From assembly GCA_021849435.1 (NCBI GenBank), contig JAJZSX010000062.1, forward strand, positions 1 to 9,915: 9,915 nucleotides of DNA, in the 5' to 3' direction. The notes beneath the pieces are model-generated. The model had not been told where the DNA came from and did not search any database. It was given only the letters and a program-made list of their open reading frames with translations. This DNA comes from Actinomycetes bacterium (GTDB lineage: Bacteria > Actinomycetota > Acidimicrobiia > Acidimicrobiales > RAAP-2). Below, piece after piece: positions 1-5,179 of the stretch (position 1 is the first letter of the stretch; every line of letters starts with the position of its first letter). Both the position numbers and the translations under genes were made by a program.

Positions 1-33
1 GACGATGACGTTTGGATCAAGGACCGCGCGCAA
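1..33 (-). CDS. PIN-domain toxin, N-terminal fragment (runs off window)
   Basis: Read leftwards from a TTG at 31-33, the first eleven codons give MRAVLDPNVIV. This is the typical opening strand of PIN-domain ribonuclease toxins, with the first metal-binding Asp in the LDPNVIV motif. The start lies one base after the stop of the antitoxin gene at 35-265, the usual antitoxin-then-toxin order of VapBC-like operons, so translation is probably coupled. Known members of the family cleave RNA when the antitoxin is lost. Only the first strand is visible, so the remaining acidic residues and the intactness of the gene cannot be judged. The call rests on this short motif plus the paired antitoxin. Confidence 0.65.
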   Translation of the reverse strand, partial: MRAVLDPNVIV

Positions 34-34
34 C

Positions 35-265
35 TCAGCGCGGACTCTGACGGGAGCGATGCTGAGCTTCGAGAGCGAGTGCCATCGCCTCGTCCTCGTT
101 CATCGTCTCGTGCGCCCAAATCTGATCCAGTAAGTCCAGTCCGAGGTCGCGTCGCAGGGCCTCTTCGATGACTTGGCTCTCGCCCTTGCCAGTTCGAGCC
201 GCGCGTATCTTCACCGCTCGTAGGACCTCATCTTCGACCGTGAGTGTCGTTCTCGCCTTTGCCAC
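35..265 (-). CDS. Ribbon-helix-helix (CopG/VapB-like) antitoxin
   Basis: This is a 76-residue protein with a GTG start. Residues about 5-12 (RTTLTVED) form the predicted DNA-binding ribbon strand. The following helices, roughly residues 13-40 and including TGKGESQVIEEALRRDL, match the ribbon-helix-helix fold that dimerises and binds operator DNA. The acidic C-terminal half (WAHETMNEDEAMALALEA) is the sort of tail that wraps around a PIN toxin. The toxin start follows one base after its stop. By analogy with the family it neutralises the PIN RNase and represses its own operon. The GTG lies 6 bases after a TAAGAT box and has no clear Shine-Dalgarno sequence, so the mRNA may be leaderless. The exact antitoxin subfamily is uncertain. 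Confidence 0.8.
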   Translation of the reverse strand: MAKARTTLTVEDEVLRAVKIRAARTGKGESQVIEEALRRDLGLDLLDQIWAHETMNEDEAMALALEAQHRSRQSPR

Positions 266-270
266 ATACC

Positions 271-288
271 CATCTTAGCATCAAGATG
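271..288 (-). promoter_or_regulatory. Probable -10 box and operator of the PIN toxin-antitoxin operon
   Basis: An inverted repeat, CATCTT-N6-AAGATG, spans these bases. It overlaps a -10-like hexamer that reads TAAGAT on the minus strand (272-277) and ends 6 bases before the antitoxin GTG. An operator over the -10 box is the expected layout for self-repression by an RHH antitoxin. A -35 box is weak at best (CTGCAG at 17-bp spacing), so the promoter call is moderate. Confidence 0.45.
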
Positions 289-462
289 ACACGACTGCAG
301 GCCCACTCGGCGAAGGAGGTTACAGGTGTCACTACTCTGGCTCCGTGCCTGCACCGCCGACAACCCATAGGTTCAGAGCCGTAGGCCAGGGACGCGGGTG
401 CGCTCCAGGGCGTGCATCAGGTAAGACGATTGGCGCCAAGGAACCATTTGCTTTATCTCGGT

Positions 463-482
463 AGTTCCCCCGCCACCAGTAG
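463..482 (+). repeat. tRNA 3'-end-like repeat, copy A
   Basis: The sequence AGTTCCCCCGCCACCAGTAG recurs at 2406-2425 with one base lost and one gained. It ends in GCCACCA, as a tRNA acceptor end with CCA would. The 17 bases upstream do not fold as a T-arm, so there is no intact tRNA. A hairpin begins 16 bases after the CCA. The possible meaning as an attachment site or tRNA remnant is inference. Confidence 0.45.
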
Positions 483-493
483 AAGTGCAGATC

Positions 494-519
494 AGGGCCG
501 GTGGGAAAGCACCGGCCCT
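494..519. terminator. Hairpin: perfect 10-bp GC-rich stem, terminator-like
   Basis: AGGGCCGGTG pairs perfectly with CACCGGCCCT across a 6-base loop (GGAAAG). On the plus strand it is followed by a weakly T-rich TTCTGTT. It lies 34 bases beyond the hipA stop, so it could end the leftward hipBA transcript. Its position just after the CCA-like repeat also fits a former rightward tRNA terminator. There is no strong U-tract on either strand. Confidence 0.6.
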
Positions 520-553
520 TCTGTTAGAGGTCCGGTGATGGTTTCGTCGTAGG

Positions 554-1783
554 TCATTGCGATGCACGTAGCTGCGCGAGCTGACCTTCGATCGTTGAGA
601 CCATCTCCTCCGGGATGCCCTCGATTTCGTCGCGAGACGCAGCAATGGCAGCAGGAGCCCTCTCTAAGAGGTCGACGACGACCTCTGTCGCACGTTCACG
701 CGACATTCCCCATCGCACCGCCTCATTCACGATTCGCTCAACCGTCAGACGATTCGCACGGTGGATGTTGTCGATGTACATCGCCAATCGATCATCGCCG
801 TAGTACAGCGTGCACATGAGGTCGTAGAGGGGTGTCAGCGTCAGCGCACCATCTTCTGTGTGCAACAACGAGAAGTTCTTGGCGTGTGCATCTCCGTTAC
901 CGATGAGCGCGTTGACAGTGACCGCTTTAAGAAGTCGATCCAAGGAGTCCGGTGCGGCAACATCCCGCAGGATACCAGCGATGCGCAGAAGCGACGGTCC
1001 TCCGTCCTCTTCGTACTTTGTCTCTGGCGCCACGCCGGTTGCCTGGCAGAAGTCTTCTTGGTGGATGCGCCGTACCGTGCCGTCTGCTGCAACAACTCGG
1101 TCGTAACGATCGACAACGATGAGCTTGCGCCCTCCGATCTTTGTCGTCCCGACAGATGCAACATCCAGTCCGAGATGCTTGGCTACGCGCATACAGAACG
1201 CTTCGTTCTCGACGGTGTCGGGGAACGCCGCGACCTCCGGCTTGAGAATGTGTGTCGATGGCGTCCCGTCGACCGGTCGTCCCCAGGAGCCGTCTTGCAT
1301 GCGGGTCAGGACCAACTTCTGCTGTACGCCCGCTAGGGAGATTCGCACCCGCCCACCGACTCCAAGCGGAGCGCTCTTGAGATCTCTGACGAGAACGTCG
1401 ATTTCGTCGGGGCTGAGCGGCTCCGCCGTAGTCGTGGTTGGCGCTGGAGGCGCCGAATCCTCGATCGGCTGGATCACAACCGCGCCAGCGCAATCCCTAC
1501 CGAGGGCGCGGATCAATCCGTACGTGTCGCGCTCGGGGACGTGGACGTCCCGGGCGATTGATTTTCGTGACTCGCCTTCAGGCAGTAAACCGTCCAGGAA
1601 TGGGCGAACGACCCCTTGTGTGTAGCGACGGGAACTGACGGGCAGCGAGAGCGACAAGAGCGGGGTGCCCAACGGGTACTTCCTCAGTGCCTCCTCCGTG
1701 TAAACCAAGCGGGTCCGGTCCCGATCGCGGTGGATGACGGCCACTCGCTCGCCATAGAGCCAGACAGCGAGTTCGTCAGCCAC
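554..1783 (-). CDS. hipA: HipA-family serine/threonine kinase toxin
   Basis: This is a 409-residue protein, close to the usual HipA length. Known HipA toxins phosphorylate targets such as glutamyl-tRNA synthetase and cause growth arrest and persistence; the target here is unknown. The N-terminal domain (about 1-105) carries LLPEGESRKSIARDV and the RALGRDCAGAV segment. The kinase core shows SLAGVQQK (149-156, the glycine-rich loop with a Ser near the E. coli autophosphorylation site), HILKP (178-182, ATP-binding Lys), NGDAHAKN (296-303, catalytic Asp) and PLYDL (318-322, metal-binding Asp). All key residues are present, so the kinase looks active. The GTG start overlaps the last base of the hipB stop (TAGTG), implying coupled translation. 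The frame stays open far upstream, but that part has no HipA similarity and runs through hipB. Confidence 0.93.
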   Translation of the reverse strand: MADELAVWLYGERVAVIHRDRDRTRLVYTEEALRKYPLGTPLLSLSLPVSSRRYTQGVVRPFLDGLLPEGESRKSIARDVHVPERDTYGLIRALGRDCAGAVVIQPIEDSAPPAPTTTTAEPLSPDEIDVLVRDLKSAPLGVGGRVRISLAGVQQKLVLTRMQDGSWGRPVDGTPSTHILKPEVAAFPDTVENEAFCMRVAKHLGLDVASVGTTKIGGRKLIVVDRYDRVVAADGTVRRIHQEDFCQATGVAPETKYEEDGGPSLLRIAGILRDVAAPDSLDRLLKAVTVNALIGNGDAHAKNFSLLHTEDGALTLTPLYDLMCTLYYGDDRLAMYIDNIHRANRLTVERIVNEAVRWGMSRERATEVVVDLLERAPAAIAASRDEIEGIPEEMVSTIEGQLAQLRASQ

Positions 1784-2037
1784 TACCAATCCGCCTTGTC
1801 CAGCGTCATGCGAACTCCGAGTCGCCGCAGCACTCCGAGCAGTCGTTTCACCTGCTCTGTCTCCTTGCCGCTTTCCATCTCGGACAGGTAACTGCGTCGA
1901 ATCCCTGCCTTCTCCGCCAACTGGGCTTGAGTCAGCCCAGCCTCCGTTCGGTAGTAACGCACGGCATCGCCGAGGGATGCAGGCGTATAGATCCTGAAGG
2001 GGCCCCGGTCCGGAGTGGCTTGGTGGTCTGTCGGCAT
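1783..2037 (-). CDS. hipB: HipB-like helix-turn-helix antitoxin
   Basis: This is an 84-residue XRE/Cro-type regulator. The HTH domain covers residues about 22-75: GDAVRYYRTEAGLTQAQLAE, then AGIRRSYLSEMESGKET with RRSYLSEME as the recognition helix. HipB dimers bind HipA and hold it inactive, and repress the operon. The ATG at 2037 was chosen because the HTH protein starts naturally there and a well-formed promoter ends 8 bases before it. The in-frame extension up to 2220 crosses that promoter and has no family similarity. The gene is followed immediately by hipA with a one-base overlap. The N-terminal 20 residues are not conserved family sequence, so a slightly later start is possible but less likely. 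Confidence 0.9.
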   Translation of the reverse strand: MPTDHQATPDRGPFRIYTPASLGDAVRYYRTEAGLTQAQLAEKAGIRRSYLSEMESGKETEQVKRLLGVLRRLGVRMTLDKADW

Positions 2038-2045
2038 AATCCAAC

Positions 2046-2074
2046 ATTGTAGCAAAGATGGGATATCCCGACAA
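2046..2074 (-). promoter_or_regulatory. hipBA promoter, probably leaderless
   Basis: On the minus strand, TTGTCG (2069-2074) and TACAAT (2046-2051) are separated by exactly 17 bases, a good sigma-70-type promoter. Only 8 bases lie between the -10 box and the hipB ATG, so transcription would begin at or next to the start codon. No Shine-Dalgarno sequence precedes the ATG, consistent with a leaderless mRNA. Confidence 0.75.
2060..2069. promoter_or_regulatory. Probable HipB operator in the promoter spacer
   Basis: GGGATATCCC is a perfect 10-bp palindrome placed between the -35 and -10 boxes, touching the last base of the -35. It contains TATCC and GGATA, the half-sites known from E. coli hip operators, but here they overlap instead of being separated by 8 bases. 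HipB bound here would block RNA polymerase. Confidence 0.55.
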
Positions 2075-2084
2075 GTACTCTTTA

Positions 2085-2098
2085 TCGGAATATTCCGA
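2085..2098. promoter_or_regulatory. Second palindrome upstream of the hipBA promoter
   Basis: TCGGAATATTCCGA is a perfect 14-bp palindrome centred 27 bp upstream of the first operator and just upstream of the -35 box. Its core, GGAATATTCC, resembles GGGATATCCC with the half-sites spread slightly. It is probably a second HipB site, but could bind another regulator. Confidence 0.5.
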
Positions 2099-2325
2099 CT
2101 CCTCTGCAAGGCCAGGATAACCCGCACGGCAGATTGGAAAGGGGACAGCAGCCCGACCCCTCGCTGCACACCAAAGAGCAGCCCGTCGATGATTTCGTCT
2201 GGCGGCGACTTTGACACCATTGGAGAAGTTCACTGAATTAGTTGCGCTGTCTACTTGAATCCGCCGTTCAGTTTTCGAGCGTTGCCGACAATACCGAACC
2301 CTCTACAGCGATAAGGGTGTGCAGG

Positions 2326-2339
2326 CTGGTGTACACCAG
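2326..2339. repeat. Perfect 14-bp palindrome
   Basis: CTGGTGTACACCAG is exactly self-complementary. The flanking GTGCA (2319-2323) and TGCAC (2350-2354) form a further asymmetric inverted pair. Its core, GGTGTACACC, could be a dimeric regulator or recombinase site, but no adjacent gene identifies a binder. Confidence 0.5.
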
Positions 2340-2405
2340 AGGTGTTGCATGCACTTTCATCAGGAAGAATAAAGATCACATCATCACGAACTGGCCCTTC
2401 ATCAC

Positions 2406-2425
2406 AGTTCCCCGCCACCAAGTAG
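2406..2425 (+). repeat. tRNA 3'-end-like repeat, copy B
   Basis: AGTTCCCCGCCACCAAGTAG matches copy A (463-482) apart from one missing C and one extra A. It has the same orientation and is again followed by a hairpin, here 20 bases after the CCA. Upstream sequence is unrelated to copy A and does not fold as a tRNA body. The two copies lie on either side of hipBA. Confidence 0.45.
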
Positions 2426-2440
2426 TCCATGAACGAAGTG

Positions 2441-2467
2441 GAAGGCCCAGGGGAATCCTGGGCCTTC
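2441..2467 (+). terminator. Hairpin: perfect 11-bp stem, terminator-like
   Basis: GAAGGCCCAGG pairs perfectly with CCTGGGCCTTC around a 5-base loop (GGAAT). There is no long T-run after it. Position and shape match the hairpin at 494-519, though the stem sequences differ. It would suit a rightward tRNA-type terminator or a leftward stop for readthrough from the c-di-GMP gene. Confidence 0.55.
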
Positions 2468-2519
2468 GTGCTCTCCAGTGCCCTTCGAGGGGCGTCCTGT
2501 CACCGTTAGGTCCATAATC

Positions 2520-2563
2520 CGTCGTGCAGCTGCACGTCCTGCATACTGCTGCCCACCACGACG
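2520..2563. repeat. Hairpin with nested 14-bp palindrome
   Basis: CGTCGTG (2520-2526) pairs with CACGACG (2557-2563), and inside it CAGC (2527-2530) pairs with GCTG (2548-2551). The left arm overlaps CGTGCAGCTGCACG, a perfect 14-bp palindrome at 2523-2536. The two pairings are mutually exclusive. Function unknown. Confidence 0.45.
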
Positions 2564-2565
2564 AT

Positions 2566-2677
2566 TAGCGTTCTATGGGGGTATCCACTTAACCGGAGCA
2601 ACCCTGGTCAGAGGACCCGATAGATCCAGCGTTTGTGCGGATTACTCCGCTCAGATGGATACCCCGTAGCGTTCTAT
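2566..2677. mobile_element. Possible miniature inverted-repeat element with 11-bp target duplication
   Basis: TAGCGTTCTAT occurs at 2566-2576 and again at 2667-2677 as exact direct repeats. Between them lies a 90-bp unit whose ends are inverted repeats. 2578-2604 against the reverse complement of 2639-2665 matches at 21 of 27 positions, including a perfect outer GGGGTATCCA and an inner CGGAG. This is the structure of a small non-autonomous transposable element with its target-site duplication. It has no coding capacity, and no related transposase is in the window. The alternative is a structured RNA or regulatory hairpin that happens to be flanked by repeats. Confidence 0.5.
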
Positions 2678-2717
2678 CGACTCGGTCAGGTGGGCGGGCC
2701 GGCCCCGTCGTCGCGAT

Positions 2718-2732
2718 GGTGCCAGGGGCACC
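2718..2732 (-). terminator. Weak hairpin just after the c-di-GMP gene
   Basis: GGTGCC pairs with GGCACC across a 3-base loop about 20 bases beyond the stop of the leftward GGDEF-EAL gene. No T-run follows, so termination here is only a possibility. Confidence 0.25.
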
Positions 2733-2753
2733 TGGGGACCGGACGGTCTTCAA

Positions 2754-4628
2754 CTATGCCGGGTCAGACCCAGCCAAGACCGGCAGGAGCACGGCACCGT
2801 TGGCATTGGGCCGGTCGATGAGGATGTCGATCTTGTGTGAGGGCATGGGTTGAGCAAAATAGAAGCCCTGGCAAGCATCACAATCGATCTCGGAGAGAAA
2901 CTCGTGCTGTTCGAGTGTCTCGACTCCTTCCGCTACCACCTTGATTCCAAGTGTGCGGCTGAGCGAGACAATCGAGGCGACGATGGCTTGGCTCGAGCGT
3001 CCCTGGTCGAGCCGTTCGATGAACGTCTGGTCAATCTTGAGGATGTCCGCTGGGAATCGGTCGAGGTAGTTGAGTGAGGAATATCCGGTGCCGAAGTCGT
3101 CGAGGGAGAGGTTCACGCCGATCTGCTTGAGATCACCCAGGACGAGTAGCGCTCGCGCACTGTCGTGGATCAGCACGCTCTCGGTCACCTCCAAGGTGAG
3201 GAGTGCGGGTTCGGTCCCGGTATTCGAACCCCCCAGAATCGCTTTGACTGATTCGACGAAGCCCGGCTCCATGAGTTGGAAGGGCGAGATGTTGACTGAT
3301 ATCCCCAGAGGCACGGCCGAGTCGACGTCCGACCAACGACGACGATCCGCGCACGCCTGAGAGAGGACCCACGCGCCGATGGCGCCGATCAGTCCGGCCT
3401 CTTCGGCCAGGGGAATAAGCACGGACGGTGAGATTGGACCGTAGGTCGGGTGAGTCCAACGCAGAAGAGCCTCGAACCCGATGATGTGCCGATTCGTCGT
3501 GTCGACGATGGGCTGGTAGTCGACGTGCAGTTCCTGATTCTTCACCGCGGTATGCAGGTCAAACTTGAGCGCAGTGAGTCGGTCGGTCGCCTGTTGTTCG
3601 TGCACGTCGATGATTTGGTGGTGTCCGCCGCCTTTGGCTTTGGCCTGGTACATAGCCATGTCGGCTCGATGAAGAATGTCCTCGGCGCTTTCGCCGTGAT
3701 CGGCAAAGGCGATCCCCACACTGGCGCTCATGCCAACGGGACCGCACGACAGTTCGAACGGCGCCATCAACGCGCCCGAGATGCGCTCTGCGATCGCGTC
3801 CACCTGCGAGGGATGATCGAGGTCCTCGCACACCATGACGAACTCGTCGCCGGACAGACGCCCGAGCACGTCACTCGGACGGTGCAGGTCGCCCAGACGT
3901 TCCGCCACGGCAATCAACAGTTCGTCGCCGACGCGGTGACTATACGTGTCATTGACTGCTTTGAACTGGTCGAGGTCGGCGAAAAGAACCGCCGGCAACC
4001 TTCCCGATCTGATTGCCCGTAGGATGGCGAACTCTAGCAACTCCACCACGAGCACCCGGTTCGGCAACCCCGTGAGAGCATCGTGCAGTGAGCTGTAGTG
4101 CGAACGCGCAGAGGCTTCTGACAGCGCGGCTCGAGCCTGAGCATTGAGAAGGTAAGCGGCAGCGACATCGGCGAGTGTTTGGGCCGCTGCCATCGTCTCT
4201 TCCTCTAGCGAACCGGGCTCGTCGCGGTATAGGTCAAGCGCGCCGAGCCGGTCGGCTCCGCTTCGCAAAGGGAATGTGAACACCGCCCTTAGCCCTTCTT
4301 CGAGGGCACGGCTCGTGAACGTTGGGAAACGGCCTTCCTTGCGTAGGTCGGCCACCGATACCGCTTCGCCCGAGTTGTAAGCCAGAAGGCAAGGCCCTTC
4401 GCCCAACTCAGTCTGTAGCTGTTCGTATAGCAACGCCGACTCATCCGATGCGGCGACGTAGCGGGGATCGGCACCGGGCGTGATGAGAGTCACCCCGGCG
4501 CCGGTGATTGGCAGAATCTCCACGATTCGCTCCACCAGACGGTCAAGGATCCGCTGAATGGGAAAGTCGGTCACCATCGTGCGGGCGAACTCGCTCAGCA
4601 CATTTGAAAGTTGTTTCTCTCGCGACAC
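2754..4628 (-). CDS. GAF-GGDEF-EAL cyclic-di-GMP turnover protein
   Basis: This is a 624-residue soluble protein with no membrane segment or signal peptide. A GAF-type sensor domain (about 15-165) is followed by a short helical linker, a diguanylate cyclase domain (about 180-340) and a phosphodiesterase domain (about 355-605). The cyclase shows FADLDQF (metal Asp near 218), the inhibitory RxxD site (RPSD, 250-253) and SGDEF (259-263) in place of GGDEF. The phosphodiesterase keeps EAL (386-388), NISP, LEVTES, DDFGTG (510-515), LKID, AEGVET and QGFYF, so it should hydrolyse c-di-GMP to pGpG. The cyclase may be active, weak or only regulatory. The GTG at 4628 was chosen because family-like sequence starts at SREKQLSNVLSEF. 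A GTG at 4643 or TTG at 4676 would add 5 or 16 residues without similarity. It has no operon partner. Confidence 0.92.
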   Translation of the reverse strand: MSREKQLSNVLSEFARTMVTDFPIQRILDRLVERIVEILPITGAGVTLITPGADPRYVAASDESALLYEQLQTELGEGPCLLAYNSGEAVSVADLRKEGRFPTFTSRALEEGLRAVFTFPLRSGADRLGALDLYRDEPGSLEEETMAAAQTLADVAAAYLLNAQARAALSEASARSHYSSLHDALTGLPNRVLVVELLEFAILRAIRSGRLPAVLFADLDQFKAVNDTYSHRVGDELLIAVAERLGDLHRPSDVLGRLSGDEFVMVCEDLDHPSQVDAIAERISGALMAPFELSCGPVGMSASVGIAFADHGESAEDILHRADMAMYQAKAKGGGHHQIIDVHEQQATDRLTALKFDLHTAVKNQELHVDYQPIVDTTNRHIIGFEALLRWTHPTYGPISPSVLIPLAEEAGLIGAIGAWVLSQACADRRRWSDVDSAVPLGISVNISPFQLMEPGFVESVKAILGGSNTGTEPALLTLEVTESVLIHDSARALLVLGDLKQIGVNLSLDDFGTGYSSLNYLDRFPADILKIDQTFIERLDQGRSSQAIVASIVSLSRTLGIKVVAEGVETLEQHEFLSEIDCDACQGFYFAQPMPSHKIDILIDRPNANGAVLLPVLAGSDPA

Positions 4629-4779
4629 AAGACCCCCAATCACACACGTCGATGTCCGCGGGGTCCGAGCGGTCAACTGAAAGCGTCAACTACTCGGAGC
4701 ATATCGGGCACTCGTTCCTACTGGTCGTTGGCCAAGTTAAGGTTTTCGCTGATGGTCGACGGAGACCCGTCTCCGACAG

Positions 4780-4947
4780 CCTTGGGGTTCCGTTTTTGGG
4801 GGCCAGGTCGTCGCAGCGGCGATGATCGACCGCATCGTGCACGACGCCGAGGTGTTGACCACGAAGGGTTTGAGTTGCCGACTCTGCGCACGCGAGCGAG
4901 AAACGCTGCCGAGCGGGGCGCTCACCGCTGAACGCGTCGAAGGATAA
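4780..4947 (+). pseudogene. IstB-like ATPase of an IS21-family element, C-terminal remnant
   Basis: The frame ending at TAA 4945-4947 reads PWGSVFGGQVVAAAMIDRIV, then HDAEVLTTKG and LSCRL. This closely follows the C-terminus of IstB helper ATPases (W-G-x-V-F-G, AAAMIDR-hV-H-x-AEVh-x-x-KG-x-SYRL). IstB assists the IS21 transposase IstA. Everything upstream is gone: in-frame stops occur at 4750-4752 and 4738-4740, and no Walker motifs or IstA are present. The usual SYRL is SCRL here, in keeping with decay. It sits between the c-di-GMP gene and the trehalase-like gene and marks an old insertion that was later deleted. Confidence 0.75.
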
Positions 4948-5011
4948 TGTGACCCAAGATGATCACTTCTCGAACTTCGGGAGTGCCCAGTTTTCGCCCG
5001 TCAGCGGCACA
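4780..5011 (+). mobile_element. Right-end remnant of an IS21-family insertion sequence
   Basis: After the IstB remnant, 4950-5011 resembles the terminal region of IS21-family elements. Read inwards from the end it begins TGTGCC and contains two diverged tandem motifs, GGGCGAAAACTGGGCAC and TTCGAGAAGTGATCAT, like the repeated transposase-binding sites near IS21 tips. The boundary at 5011 (GGCACA) is inferred from the TG...CA rule of this family. No left end or target duplication was found. Confidence 0.5.
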
Positions 5012-5054
5012 AGTGCGTCGACTTGGCGCCATAGGGGACGGCGGTACCGATCCG

Positions 5055-5091
5055 ACGGTGCGGATGCGCCCCAATCAGGGCGCGGGACCGT
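5055..5091. other. Stem-loop upstream of the trehalase-like gene
   Basis: ACGGT (5055-5059) pairs with ACCGT (5087-5091), and inside it GCGCCC (5066-5071) pairs perfectly with GGGCGC (5078-5083) around the loop CAATCA. No T-run follows. It could be a terminator of upstream transcription or a leader structure; nothing else identifiable lies between 5012 and 5179. Confidence 0.35.
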
Positions 5092-5179
5092 GCAGCGAAC
5101 CACTCCGTTAGTCTTGAAGTCAGGGACTAGACGCTGACAGTTTGAGGCAAATTCGCCAGAGATCAAGCGACTGGGGCCC

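Larger units (their letters stand above)
289..553. other. Gene-free stretch between the two toxin-antitoxin modules
   Basis: No reading frame here resembles a protein. The stretch holds the tRNA-end-like repeat at 463-482 and a strong hairpin at 494-519. Otherwise nothing is recognisable. The minus-strand open frame across 373-645 has no family features and overlaps the end of hipA. Confidence 0.6.
2099..2753. other. Gene-free, palindrome-rich spacer between hipBA and the c-di-GMP gene
   Basis: About 650 bases carry no convincing coding sequence on either strand; the open frames at 2242-2517 and 2478-2853 give no recognisable protein. The spacer does contain a 14-bp palindrome at 2326-2339, the tRNA-end-like repeat at 2406-2425, a terminator-like hairpin at 2441-2467, a hairpin with a nested palindrome at 2520-2563, a direct/inverted repeat unit at 2566-2677, the palindrome GGGCCGGCCC at 2696-2705 and a small hairpin at 2718-2732. 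This density of symmetry suggests mobile-element debris or regulatory DNA. Confidence 0.6.

Noticed and set aside
441..478. Intact tRNA ending at the CCA of copy A (and likewise at 2420)
   Set aside because: The bases upstream do not form a T-arm, and no 5' acceptor strand or anticodon arm could be found on the plus strand.
373..645. 90-residue minus-strand open frame
   Set aside because: It overlaps the end of hipA in another frame and shows no recognisable domain; its glycine-rich run comes from the GCCACCA repeat.
2038..2220. Longer hipB starting at 2220
   Set aside because: The added residues cross the clear promoter and both palindromes and have no family features.
1784..2233. N-terminal extension of the hipA reading frame to 559 residues
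   Set aside because: The extra 150 residues run through hipB and its promoter, have no HipA similarity, and a GTG coupled to the hipB stop gives a normal-length HipA.
2242..2517. 91-residue plus-strand open frame
   Set aside because: It has no ribosome site or family features, and it runs through the palindrome, the CCA-like repeat and the hairpin.
2505..2593. Integron attC-like boxes GTTAGGT and ACTTAAC
   Set aside because: The boxes occur in the wrong order for an attC site, and the spacing is filled by unrelated hairpins; no integron integrase is present.
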